The notes under the pieces are model-generated. The model saw only the letters and a program-made list of their open reading frames with translations, did not search any database and had not been told where the DNA came from. This document shows positions 7,366 through 14,934 of a DNA stretch of 22,174 bases, piece by piece. A program made the position numbers and the translations under genes. The stretch is taken from NCBI GenBank assembly GCA_035507915.1, contig DATJNS010000021.1, forward strand, positions 1-22,174. The letters are read 5' to 3'. Each line of letters opens with the position of its first letter. Positions within the stretch are counted from its first letter, which is position 1. The DNA comes from JACQAI01 sp035507915 (lineage in GTDB: Bacteria > Pseudomonadota > Alphaproteobacteria > Elsterales > Elsteraceae).

Positions 7366-9153
7366 ATGGATTCCGAGATCGATCGCCCCGTACCCGGAAC
7401 GCCCTCGAACCAGACCTGGGGCAGCGACGTGATCGCCGAGGTGCTGCGCGACCTCGACATCCCCTATGTCGCGCTCAATCCGGGCGCCAGCTATCGCGGG
7501 CTGCACGACAGCCTGGTCAATCATCTGGGCAACCGGCAGCCCCGGATGCTCTTGTGCCTGCACGAGGAGCACGCGGTCGCGATCGCGCACGGCTGGGCCA
7601 AGGTGACGGGCCGGCCGATGGCCGCGATCCTGCACAGCAATGTCGGACTGATGCACGGCACGATGGCGATCTTCAACGCCTGGTGCGACCGCCTGCCCGT
7701 GATCGTGCTGGGCGCCACCGGTCCGGTCGACGCCGCGCTGCGCCGGCCGTGGATCGACTGGATCCACACGGCGCGCGATCAGGGCGCGCTGGTGCGGCCC
7801 TACACGAAGTGGGACGACCAGCCGGCCTCCGCCGCCGCGGCGCAGGAGGCGCTGGCGCGCGCCTACCAGATCGCCTGCACGGCGCCGCGCGGCCCGGTCT
7901 ACATCAACCTCGATGCCTCGCTGCAGGAGCAGGCGCTGACCGCGCCGCCGCCGCGCTGGCCGGTCGAGCGCAGCGCGCCGCCGCCGACGCCGGCGCCGTC
8001 ACAAGACGCGATCGAGCAGGCGGCCGCGCTGCTCGCGGACGCCAAGCGGCCGCTGATGTTCGTCGGCCGGGTGTCGCGCGACCGCGCCGCGTGGCAGCGC
8101 CGGGTCGAGCTCGCCGAGCGCCTGGGCGCCCTGGTCGCGACCGACATCAAGACCGCGGCGTCGTTTCCGACCGACCATCCGCTGCACGCGATCGGGCCGA
8201 CGACGTTTCTCAATGCCGACGACGCCAAGCTGGTCGCCGGCGCCGACGTGATCCTCAGCCTCGACGCGGTCGATCTCGCCGGCGCGCTGCGCACCGCCTA
8301 TGCCGGCGCGCCGGTCACCGCCAAGGTGATCCGCGTTTCGCTCGACCAGCACAGCCACAACGGCTGGAGCATGGACCATCAGGGCTTGCCGCCGACCGAC
8401 GTCTATCTGCTGACGGAGCCCGACGCCGCGGTGCCGGCGCTGCTCGCGGCGCTGCGCGCGCGCGGCGCCACTCCGGCGGAGCCGCCGCCGCTGCCGGCAC
8501 GCGCGTCCCGTCCGCCGCTCGCCGCCCTCGACACCGCCGAGGCGATCGACGTGCCGCTGCTGGCGACCGCGCTCGACGCCGCGATCGGCAGCACCGACGT
8601 GTCGATCCTGCGCGTGCCGCTCAGCTGGGCGCCGCAGCTCTGGCACTTCCGCGATCCGCTCGACTATCTCGGCTCGGACGGCGGCGGCGGCATCGGCGGC
8701 GGACCCGGCATCGCGATCGGCTGTGCGCTGGCGTTGCGCGACAGCGGCCGGCTGCCGGTCGCGTTGCTCGGCGACGGCGATTTCGCCATGGGGTCGACCG
8801 CGCTGTGGACCGCCGCGCACTACAAGATTCCGCTCCTGATCGTGGTCGCCAACAATCGCTCGTTCTTCAACGACGAGCTGCATCAGGAGCGCATGGCACG
8901 TCAGCGCGACCGGCCGGTCGCCAACCGCTGGATCGGTCAGGCGATCCGCGAGCCCGATCTCGACCTGGCCGGGCTCGCGCGCGCGCAGGGCTGCGTCGGC
9001 ATCGGCCCGATCGAGGATCCCCGCAAGCTGGTGGCCGCGTTGCAGGAAGGCGCGGCTGCGGTGCGTGCCGGGCGGCCCTGCGTGGTCGACGTGCGGGTGC
9101 GCGCCGGTTACGACCCGAACACCGCCGCCGCCGTCACGCGCGGGCCGCGCTGA
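7366..9153 (+). CDS. ThDP-dependent acetolactate synthase-like enzyme
   Basis: This 595-residue protein has the three-domain ThDP enzyme plan. The N-terminal PYR domain carries the cofactor-activating Glu67 in LHEEHAVAIAHGWAKVTG. A central Rossmann-like domain spans about 210-350. The C-terminal PP domain has the ThDP/Mg motif GDGDFAMG (from 469) ending in NN (496-497). A glycine-rich stretch GSDGGGGIGGGPG precedes the PP core. Members carboligate or decarboxylate 2-oxo acids, but this one differs from IlvB and no IlvN-like small subunit is nearby, so the substrate is unknown. I chose the ATG at 7366 for the GAGG 6 bases upstream, over in-frame starts at 7309 and 7333. It begins 76 bases after the reductase gene. 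Confidence 0.88.
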   Translation: MDSEIDRPVPGTPSNQTWGSDVIAEVLRDLDIPYVALNPGASYRGLHDSLVNHLGNRQPRMLLCLHEEHAVAIAHGWAKVTGRPMAAILHSNVGLMHGTMAIFNAWCDRLPVIVLGATGPVDAALRRPWIDWIHTARDQGALVRPYTKWDDQPASAAAAQEALARAYQIACTAPRGPVYINLDASLQEQALTAPPPRWPVERSAPPPTPAPSQDAIEQAAALLADAKRPLMFVGRVSRDRAAWQRRVELAERLGALVATDIKTAASFPTDHPLHAIGPTTFLNADDAKLVAGADVILSLDAVDLAGALRTAYAGAPVTAKVIRVSLDQHSHNGWSMDHQGLPPTDVYLLTEPDAAVPALLAALRARGATPAEPPPLPARASRPPLAALDTAEAIDVPLLATALDAAIGSTDVSILRVPLSWAPQLWHFRDPLDYLGSDGGGGIGGGPGIAIGCALALRDSGRLPVALLGDGDFAMGSTALWTAAHYKIPLLIVVANNRSFFNDELHQERMARQRDRPVANRWIGQAIREPDLDLAGLARAQGCVGIGPIEDPRKLVAALQEGAAAVRAGRPCVVDVRVRAGYDPNTAAAVTRGPR

Positions 9154-9289
9154 GCCCCTGCACGCCGCGCGGTGGTTTTGCGTCATAGGGGCGCGATCGG
9201 TGATGCGCCTTGCACCGCCATGTCACGGCGAGGTCACTCGAGCCGACGACGGCCTCGGCTACGCTGCCGCCGTGCTGGGGGGACATCCC

Positions 9290-9511
9290 ATGGACGGTCG
9301 GTTGCCACTCGATTGCGATATCGGCGCGCGCTTTCGCTCCGCCGAGCGCTCCTTTTTCGGTCACGAGTCCGAAGTGTGGGAGGTCGTCGCGACGTTTCAG
9401 GCGATCGACGGGCTGCGCTACGCGCGGCTGGTTCACGTCCACGACCGCACCCGCCTCAAGACGGTCGCCACCGAAGGCCTGCTCGACCGCCGGCTCTACT
9501 CGCCGGTGTGA
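9290..9511 (+). CDS. Small conserved-looking protein of unknown function (73 aa)
   Basis: I cannot name this 73-residue protein. Its ATG at 9290 has a GGGGGGA purine tract 5 bases upstream, better than the alternative in-frame ATG at 9203. It is compact, mixed alpha/beta in appearance, with no signal peptide or membrane segment. The central stretch SEVWEVVATFQAIDGLRYARLVHV looks like paired beta strands, followed by DRTRLKTVATEGLLDRRLYSPV. It ends 6 bases from the convergent aroQ-like stop. Codon use is like its neighbours, which favours a real gene. Function is unassigned. Confidence 0.7.
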   Translation: MDGRLPLDCDIGARFRSAERSFFGHESEVWEVVATFQAIDGLRYARLVHVHDRTRLKTVATEGLLDRRLYSPV

Positions 9512-9517
9512 CGCGCG

Positions 9518-9964
9518 TCAGGCCGGCTTGCGCCGCTCGAGCACGTCGATCATCGCGTCCAGGCCGAGCCGATAGGATGTCGGGCCGAAGCCGGCGACCA
9601 CGCCCTCGGCGACGCTGCCCAGCACCGATTTGATCTCGCGCTTCTCGATGTTGGTGATGTGGACCTCGACATAGGGCAGCGGCGCGACCGCCTTGATGCA
9701 GTCGCGCAGCGCGTAGCCCGCATGGGTGAACCCCGCCGGGTTCATCAGCAGGCCGTCGACGCCTTCCTCGACCGCGCGGTAGATGTGGTTGATCGCCTCG
9801 CCCTCGACGTTCGTGTAGCAGATCTCGATGGTCACGCCGCGCTCCTTGGCCCACGCGCGCACCATCTCGTCCAGCTGTTGCGCCGTGGTGGTGCCGTAGA
9901 ACTGCGGCTCGCGCTTGCCCAAATGGACCATGTTGGCGCCCTGGATCAGTAGAATCTTCGGCAT
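9518..9964 (-). CDS. Divergent type II 3-dehydroquinate dehydratase (AroQ-like)
   Basis: This 148-residue protein has the flavodoxin-like fold of type II dehydroquinases. Several catalytic positions are retained: Asn11, Arg18 and Tyr23 (GANMVHLGKREPQFYG), Asn75 and His81 (NPAGFTHAGYALRD), Glu100 and His102 (VEVHITNI). Others depart from consensus: GPNLNLLG is GANMVHLG, QSNHEGE is YTNVEGE, and the FRHxS stretch after the NIxxRE motif reads IKSVLGS. The length is normal. It may still dehydrate 3-dehydroquinate, or may be a paralogue acting on a related ring compound such as quinate. I withhold aroQ for that reason. It is divergent from the dehalogenase-like gene, with 85 bases between the starts. 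Confidence 0.85.
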   Translation of the reverse strand: MPKILLIQGANMVHLGKREPQFYGTTTAQQLDEMVRAWAKERGVTIEICYTNVEGEAINHIYRAVEEGVDGLLMNPAGFTHAGYALRDCIKAVAPLPYVEVHITNIEKREIKSVLGSVAEGVVAGFGPTSYRLGLDAMIDVLERRKPA

Positions 9965-10049
9965 GGCTCCCTCCGTGCACCGAACCCTTCCGTGACATTG
10001 CCCGCTGGTGGTCTAATTCGCCAGCACGGCGGATCGGAGGGGTGAACCG

Positions 10050-10928
10050 ATGTTCGAGGGCTTCACGCGGACCGAGATCGAGACCGGCGGGGCGCGCATC
10101 CACCTGCGCCATGGCGGCAAGGGACCGCCGCTCCTGCTGCTGCACGGCAACCCGATGACCCACGTGATGTGGCACAAGATCGCCGGCCGGCTCGCCCAGG
10201 AGTTCCACGTCGTGGCGACCGACCTGCGCGGCTACGGCGACAGCTCGGCGCCCGAGCCGGGCGAGAACGACATCAACTTCTCGTTCCGCGCCATGGCGCA
10301 GGACCAGGTCGAGGTGATGGAGCGGCTCGGCTACCGGGAATTCCTGGTCGCCGGTCACGACCGCGGCGCGCGCACCGCCCATCGCATGTGCCTCGATCAC
10401 CCGACGCGCGTGCGCAAGGCGGCGCTGATCGACATCCTGCCCAACCACCACATCTGGACGCACACCTCGCGCGAGTGGGCGCTCGGCTCGTGGCACTGGC
10501 TCTTCATGGCGCAGCCGCCCGGCTTCGCCGAGCACATGATGGAGTCGGTGTCGCCGCAGTGGTACATGGAGCACAAGCTGTCGAAGCCCGGCATCGGTCT
10601 CGGTTTCTTCGACCCGGCGGCGTTCGCCGAGTACGTCCGCTGCTTCACGCCCAAGACGATCCGCGGCAGCTGCGCCGACTATCGCGCCTGCGCGACCTGC
10701 GACTTCGAGATGGACAAGGCCGATCGCGCCGCCGGCCGCAAGGTCGGCTGCCCGCTGCTAGTTCTCTGGGGCGCCAGGAGCCACACCGGGCGGGTCTACG
10801 GCGACGTGCTCAAGATCTGGCGCGACTACGGCGTCGACGTCACCGGCGGGCCGATCGACAGCGGCCACTATGTGCCCGAGCAGGCCCCCGACGAGACCTA
10901 CGAGCGCCTGGTCGGCTTCTTGCGTTAG
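10050..10928 (+). CDS. Alpha/beta hydrolase of the fluoroacetate dehalogenase type
   Basis: This 292-residue alpha/beta hydrolase has the complete active site known from fluoroacetate dehalogenase of Rhodopseudomonas palustris. It shows nucleophile Asp104 with carboxylate-binding Arg105 and Arg108 (GHDRGAR), acid Asp128 (IDILP), fluoride-pocket His149, Trp150 (SWHW) and Tyr211 (DYRA), and base His273 (DSGHYVPEQ). The oxyanion motif HGNP (32-35) replaces the usual HGFP. Family members hydrolyse haloacetates to glycolate; some close relatives prefer other substrates. GGAGG lies 9 bases before ATG. The gene stands alone on its strand and converges on a HAD gene annotated in the same functional vein. 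No halide exporter or regulator is adjacent. Fold is certain; substrate is inferred. Confidence 0.88.
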   Translation: MFEGFTRTEIETGGARIHLRHGGKGPPLLLLHGNPMTHVMWHKIAGRLAQEFHVVATDLRGYGDSSAPEPGENDINFSFRAMAQDQVEVMERLGYREFLVAGHDRGARTAHRMCLDHPTRVRKAALIDILPNHHIWTHTSREWALGSWHWLFMAQPPGFAEHMMESVSPQWYMEHKLSKPGIGLGFFDPAAFAEYVRCFTPKTIRGSCADYRACATCDFEMDKADRAAGRKVGCPLLVLWGARSHTGRVYGDVLKIWRDYGVDVTGGPIDSGHYVPEQAPDETYERLVGFLR

Positions 10929-11043
10929 CGCGGCAGGGGCGTCAGCCCCGCGAGCGCCCTCATACAGAGCGAGACGGGTTCATCCGCCGCGCTAGGATTC
11001 TTGGTGGCGCTCGCGGGAGTTGGCGCCCCCTGCCGCTTTACGC
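10922..11043. repeat. Long inverted repeat between convergent genes
   Basis: The core arms 10930-10958 and 11006-11036 are imperfect complements over about 29 bases, with GGCGCTCGCGGG and GCGGCAGGGG blocks matching. A loop of about 47 bases separates them. The match continues outward (GCGTTA at 10922-10927 against TTTACGC at 11037-11043), so both gene stop codons lie in the arms. A small internal stem, GGGGC/GCCCC, sits in the left arm. There is no T-tract on either side. It could act as a two-way terminator or be a small palindromic inserted element. Confidence 0.75.
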
Positions 11044-11751
11044 CGTCCCGGCGCGGTGGCGCTCGGCGAGCTCGGCCAGGCTCGCGACCTCGAGATCGGG
11101 TGTCGCGTCGCCGCTCGCGGGTGGCGTCGCGCCGCCGCCCGGCTTGCCCCGCCGGCGATTGACCCACACGGTGCTGAGGCCGAGCGCGCGCGCCGGCGCG
11201 ATGTCGTGGAACAGGCTCTGCGCCACGTGCAGGAGGCGCGGCTTCTCGACACCGAGCGCGCCGACCTCGGCGAGCAGGCGGTCGAAATTGCGCTGGTCGG
11301 GCTTGTAGGCGCCGATGTCCTGCGCGGTCAGGACCAGGTCGAACTCGACCTGCAGCTTGGCGTTGGAGCGCATGAACGAGACGCGGTCGACGTTGGACAG
11401 GATCACGAGCCGGTAGTGCTCCTTCAGGTAGGCGAGCGCGTCGGCGCTGTCCGGGAACGCCGGCCAGCGGCCGACCGAGCCGCCGAACGCGATCGGCGCC
11501 ACCTCGTTGACCGGCAATCCCCAGCGCCGGCCGAGCGCGCGATACACGTCGGCGAGCACGCCCGGATAGGGTTTGTCGGGGGTCGCCGCCTCGCAGCGCG
11601 ATTCCTCGGCGCCGAAGGTCTCGAGGATCGCGTCGTCGGCCAGGCCGGCCGGCGCGGCCCACGGCTTCAGCTCGGTGAGGATGCCCTGCTCCCAATCGAT
11701 CAGGGTGCCGTAGCAGTCGAACGACAGCGCGTCGAAATCGCCGAGCCTCAT
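11038..11751 (-). CDS. HAD-superfamily hydrolase, type II haloacid dehalogenase-like
   Basis: This 237-residue HAD protein shows nucleophile Asp12 in SFDCYGTLIDW, motif II Ser119 in ILSNVD, motif III Lys150 in YKPDQRNF, and a late motif LLHVAQSLFHDIAPARALG. The DxYGT opening and the cap after residue 20 put it near L-2-haloacid dehalogenases. However, canonical dehalogenases carry SSNxWD in motif II and lack the HVAQSLFHD signature, so the substrate may be a phosphate ester instead. The C-terminus has a Pro/Gly-rich insert (RRRGKPGGGATPPASGD). I chose the ATG at 11751; an in-frame extension would overlap the upstream gene. It starts 13 bases after the cupin stop, so the two form an operon. 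Confidence 0.85.
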   Translation of the reverse strand: MRLGDFDALSFDCYGTLIDWEQGILTELKPWAAPAGLADDAILETFGAEESRCEAATPDKPYPGVLADVYRALGRRWGLPVNEVAPIAFGGSVGRWPAFPDSADALAYLKEHYRLVILSNVDRVSFMRSNAKLQVEFDLVLTAQDIGAYKPDQRNFDRLLAEVGALGVEKPRLLHVAQSLFHDIAPARALGLSTVWVNRRRGKPGGGATPPASGDATPDLEVASLAELAERHRAGTA

Positions 11752-11764
11752 GATGGGCCTCACG

Positions 11765-12247
11765 TCAAAAGCGCGTGCCGTCCTTGCGCGTGAAGATCCG
11801 CTTGCCGTCCTCGACATAGGCGGCGGCGAAGTCGTCGTCCGGGTACTTGGGCAAATCGCCCGGAGTGCGATCGCCGACCTCGAGGTAGAGCGCGTCGCGC
11901 TGGGTGCGGTTGATCAGGCAGTGCCCATCCTCTTTGCCGGCCGGGAAGCCCGCTGCGGTGCCTGGTGTGAGCACCTGCTCGCCGGCGTCGGTGACCAGCG
12001 TGAGCTCGCCCTCGAGCACCCAGATGAACTCGTCCTGCAGGGTGTGCCAGTGGCGCAGCGCGGAGCGCGCACCCGGCTTGAGGCGAACCAGGTTCACGCC
12101 GTAGTTCTTCAGGCCGAGCGCATCGCCGAGCGGATGCTTCTCGCGTCCGGCGATCACCTTGTCGAACGGCGGCGGATAGGCGCCGGGCCTGAGCGGCACG
12201 GTGGCGGGATCGAGCGCCGGCGGCGTGGCGGACCGGGTCGCGGACAT
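11765..12247 (-). CDS. Single-domain cupin protein
   Basis: This 160-residue cupin has a metal site made by His66, His68 and Glu73 in the first motif (GARSALRHWHTLQDEFIWVLEGE, residues spread over 59-81) and His109 in the second (PAGKEDGHCLIN). The spacing before His109 is two residues longer than the classic motif. The protein ends in a DGKRIFTRKDGTRF tail. Such small cupins bind a metal and act as isomerases, dioxygenases or sugar/acid-binding proteins; nothing here picks one. I chose the ATG at 12247 because GAGG lies 8 bases upstream, over a GTG at 12256. It precedes the HAD gene by 13 bases and is probably co-transcribed with it. Confidence 0.87.
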   Translation of the reverse strand: MSATRSATPPALDPATVPLRPGAYPPPFDKVIAGREKHPLGDALGLKNYGVNLVRLKPGARSALRHWHTLQDEFIWVLEGELTLVTDAGEQVLTPGTAAGFPAGKEDGHCLINRTQRDALYLEVGDRTPGDLPKYPDDDFAAAYVEDGKRIFTRKDGTRF

Positions 12248-12321
12248 GGACGGCACCTCGCGGAGATGGCGTCCGAGAGGCTAGGACCGCAGCCGTCGAC
12301 GGCGCAAGCGGGCCGCGCGCC

Positions 12322-12327
12322 TATACT
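12322..12327 (+). promoter_or_regulatory. Candidate -10 element (TATACT) for the 60-residue gene
   Basis: TATACT stands out in a GC-rich gap 22 bases before the ATG at 12350 and just before a strong GGAGG ribosome-binding site (12335-12339). I find no good -35 box at 16-18 bases upstream, so this is tentative. Confidence 0.35.
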
Positions 12328-12349
12328 GTCCGACGGAGGTGATTCGACG

Positions 12350-12532
12350 ATGGCCCGATCGCCGCGCGGCACGACCTTGGACGACGCCTACCGGATCCTG
12401 CGGCGCGAGCTGGTGCGCGCCCAGGCGCGGCTCAAGCGCGCCGAACGTGAGCGCGATGCGGCACGCGCCGAGACGGCGCGGCTGGCGGCGCTGCTGCGCG
12501 CCCACGGCATCGCGCCGCCCGAGCCGGAGTGA
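12350..12532 (+). CDS. Small charged coiled-coil protein (60 aa), unknown function
   Basis: This 60-residue protein is very rich in Arg, Ala, Glu and Leu. From about residue 10 to 50 it forms one continuous predicted helix with heptad-like Leu/Ala spacing (RRELVRAQARLKRAERERD, then ARAETARLAALLRAHG), ending in IAPPEPE. It has a strong GGAGG ribosome-binding site 10 bases before the ATG and a possible -10 upstream, which supports a real gene. There is no membrane segment. It ends 19 bases from the convergent chemoreceptor stop. The helix suggests a coiled-coil dimer or a partner-binding peptide, but nothing in the sequence gives a role. Confidence 0.7.
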   Translation: MARSPRGTTLDDAYRILRRELVRAQARLKRAERERDAARAETARLAALLRAHGIAPPEPE

Positions 12533-12551
12533 GCCCCGTGTCGCCGTTCGC

Positions 12552-14642
12552 TCAGGCGCTGCGGATGTTGGCGAGGAACTGATCGACGGCCTGGCGCAGC
12601 GTCTCGGCGCGGCCGGCGAGCTCGCCCGCCACGGTCAGGACCTGGGCCGCCGCGGCGCCGGTCTCGCCCGCCGCCTGATTGACGCCGACGATCGTCTCGG
12701 TGACCTCGGCGGTGCCCTTGGCGGCGCGCTCGGTGTTGCGGGTGATCTCGGCGGTCGCCGCGCCCTGCTGCTCGACCGCCGAGGCGATTGCGGTGGCGAT
12801 CTCGCTGATCTCGCCGACCGTGCGGTCGATCGTCCCGATCGCTTCGACGGCCTCCTGGGTCGCGCCCTGCATGGCGCTGATCTGGCCCGTGATCTCTTCG
12901 GTCGCGCGCGCCGTCTGGTTGGCCAGGTTCTTGACCTCGCTCGCGACCACGGCGAAGCCCTTGCCGGCCTCGCCGGCGCGCGCCGCCTCGATGGTGGCGT
13001 TGAGCGCCAGCAGGTTGGTCTGGCTGGCGATGCCGTTGATCAGCTCGACGACGCGGCCGATGCGCCCGGCGGTCTCGGCGAGGCTCTGGATGCGCTCGCT
13101 GGTCTGCGCCGCCTCGTTGACCGCCTTGCTCGCGATCGCCGCCGAGTCGGCGACCCGCCGGGCGATCTCGCTGATCGAGCCGGACAGCTGGCCGATCGCC
13201 GATGCAACGGTCTGGACGTTCATCGACGCCTGCTCGGATGCGCCGGCCACCGTGGCCGCCTGGGCGTTGGTGCGCTCGGCGGTCGCCGACATCGCCTGCG
13301 AGGTCTGCCGCATGCTGCCGGCGGTCTGGTCGAGCGCGCTCAACGCGTCGCGCACCGAGGCGTCGAAACGCGCGATCTGCTGTTCGATCGTCGCCTGCCG
13401 GCGCTCGCGCTGCGCCCCCTCGGCCTCGCGCTCGCGCTCGAGCTGCTGCTTGTCGACCGCTTGGCGTTTGAACAGCTCGAGCGCGCGCGCCACCTTGCCG
13501 ACCTCGTCGGTGCGGTCGCCGTGCGGCACCGCGGTCGCGAGATCGCCCTCGCCGATGCGCAGCATGGCGTCGGCGAGCGCGTTGATCGGTGCGGTCACGC
13601 GCCGGGTCACGACCAGGAACGCCACGGTGGCGACCGCGACCGCGGCGATCAACAGCACCATCTGCAGGTAGAAGTGCGCCACCGCGTCGGATGACCGCAC
13701 GGCGGCGAACTGCTGGGTGGCGTCGAGCGCCGCGTTGGCGACCGCGATCAGGCTTTCGAGATGCGGATTGGAGCGCTTGACCCATTCGCCGCCGCTGAGC
13801 GGCGCCTTGCCGGTCTCGACCAGCGCCTTGACGATCTCGGCGCGCTCCTTGGCGAAGGCGCCGAACCAGCCCTGCTTCGCGCCGTCGATCGCCTGGGTCA
13901 GCCGCGCGGGGAGCGGCTTGGTGGCCGCCTCGAGCAGCGACCGCCATGCCGTGTTGGTGCTGGCGTCCAGTTTCTCGATCACCAGGCGTTGATCGGTCGG
14001 CAGCACCGCGCCCGCCGCGATCGCCGCGCCGACCCGGAGCCGGTAGGTGCCGGCGTAGTCGCGCACGGCCCAGCCGAGCTGCTTCAACGTCATCAGCTTG
14101 TGGATCACGGGATCCGCCAGCTCGATCTCGGCGGACAGCGCCTCCGAGAGCTTGTCGATCGTCGTCACCAGCTCGCCGACCTCGCTGATCCACGCGCGCG
14201 ACAGTGCCGGGTCACGTTCGGCTTTCGGGCGCTGCGCATCGGCGTCGGCGGCAACGCGACGCTGCACGACGGCTTGCTCCGCGCGCGTCAGGGCGTCGAC
14301 CAGCGTGGTCTTGTCGGGCAGCGCGACGGCGCCCAGGCGAGCGAGCGCCTGTTCGATCGCCGGGCCCGAGGCGTTGCGCAGCGCCGCGATGTCGGCGCGC
14401 GTGTCGGCGTCGATCGGCGTCGGTGTCACCAAGGCGGTGTTCACCGTGCCGCGCTCGACCCGCAGGTTCTGCAGCGCGATGAACAGGGGATTGATCACGC
14501 CCGCGATGGCATGCACGCGCTCGGCCGTACGCTGCTCCTGCCAGGCGTCGACGGCCGCGCGACCGAACAAGGCGATCAGGGCGATCGCCAGAATCCCGAT
14601 CAGCGCCTTGAGCAGCGTGTTGATGGAGATGGTGCGCAGCAT
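12552..14642 (-). CDS. Methyl-accepting chemotaxis protein with large helical sensor domain
   Basis: This 696-residue inner-membrane chemoreceptor has transmembrane helix 1 at about 10-27, a periplasmic region of about 295 residues, helix 2 at about 325-346, a HAMP domain (VTAPINALADAMLRIGEGDL to DEVGKVARALE), and a long cytoplasmic signalling coil. The hairpin tip that contacts CheA/CheW is intact (SQTNLLALNATIEAARAGEAG to GKGFAVVASEVKNLA, Phe563). The sensor is nearly all helical and contains LQNLRVERGTVNTAL, reminiscent of the RxERG region of nitrate/nitrite-sensing (NIT) domains; the ligand is unknown. There is no C-terminal CheR-binding pentapeptide. The ATG at 14642 has GGGGAGAG about 9 bases upstream. 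Other chemotaxis genes are absent, so it must work with a cluster elsewhere. Confidence 0.94.
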   Translation of the reverse strand: MLRTISINTLLKALIGILAIALIALFGRAAVDAWQEQRTAERVHAIAGVINPLFIALQNLRVERGTVNTALVTPTPIDADTRADIAALRNASGPAIEQALARLGAVALPDKTTLVDALTRAEQAVVQRRVAADADAQRPKAERDPALSRAWISEVGELVTTIDKLSEALSAEIELADPVIHKLMTLKQLGWAVRDYAGTYRLRVGAAIAAGAVLPTDQRLVIEKLDASTNTAWRSLLEAATKPLPARLTQAIDGAKQGWFGAFAKERAEIVKALVETGKAPLSGGEWVKRSNPHLESLIAVANAALDATQQFAAVRSSDAVAHFYLQMVLLIAAVAVATVAFLVVTRRVTAPINALADAMLRIGEGDLATAVPHGDRTDEVGKVARALELFKRQAVDKQQLEREREAEGAQRERRQATIEQQIARFDASVRDALSALDQTAGSMRQTSQAMSATAERTNAQAATVAGASEQASMNVQTVASAIGQLSGSISEIARRVADSAAIASKAVNEAAQTSERIQSLAETAGRIGRVVELINGIASQTNLLALNATIEAARAGEAGKGFAVVASEVKNLANQTARATEEITGQISAMQGATQEAVEAIGTIDRTVGEISEIATAIASAVEQQGAATAEITRNTERAAKGTAEVTETIVGVNQAAGETGAAAAQVLTVAGELAGRAETLRQAVDQFLANIRSA

Positions 14643-14934
14643 GGCGGTGTCTCTCCCCGAACGGTCTTGTTTGTTGGTCGCGACGCCAGTTGGCCACGAA
14701 TTGGTCAAAAAACCTTTCTCAGGACTTTATTCAAATTCACCTAGGCGGAAAGGCGCGCCGCCGTCGCACCGACCATGAAATGACAATCATAATGTCACGG
14801 CGCAGCAAGCCCGTTCGAGCCTGATTCTGCGGCGAATTTTGCCGCTCGACCGCCGCGGATCCGCTTAAGTCTGTCCTAAGCTGTGCTGGCTAGAACGGCG
14901 CCTGGATTTTGGCTCGAGTTTCTCCCGAACCCCC
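14643..14934. promoter_or_regulatory. Divergent regulatory region between chemoreceptor and Hpt genes
   Basis: These 292 bases contain no gene I can support. The part nearest the chemoreceptor (about 14697-14745) is AT-rich for this genome, with a run of A residues (TCAAAAAACC) and TTTATTCAAATT, and probably holds the minus-strand promoter. A palindrome TGACA-N7-TGTCA lies at 14781-14797. CTTAAG followed by CCTAAG (about 14863-14880) lies nearer the Hpt start. I cannot assign a sigma factor. Confidence 0.5.
14781..14797. promoter_or_regulatory. Candidate operator palindrome TGACA-N7-TGTCA
   Basis: The exact inverted repeat TGACA (14781-14785) / TGTCA (14793-14797) with a 7-base AT-rich spacer lies midway between two divergent genes. 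The size suits a dimeric winged-helix regulator. No copy is seen elsewhere in the window to confirm it. Confidence 0.35.

Noticed and set aside
11038..11751. Naming the HAD protein a confirmed L-2-haloacid dehalogenase
   Set aside because: The motif II SSNxWD signature is absent and a HVAQSLFHD motif is present, so the substrate is open.
12388..14193. A 601-codon open frame overlapping the chemoreceptor on the same strand in another frame
   Set aside because: The product is a low-complexity Arg/Gly/Asp sequence, while the chemoreceptor frame shows the full domain order.
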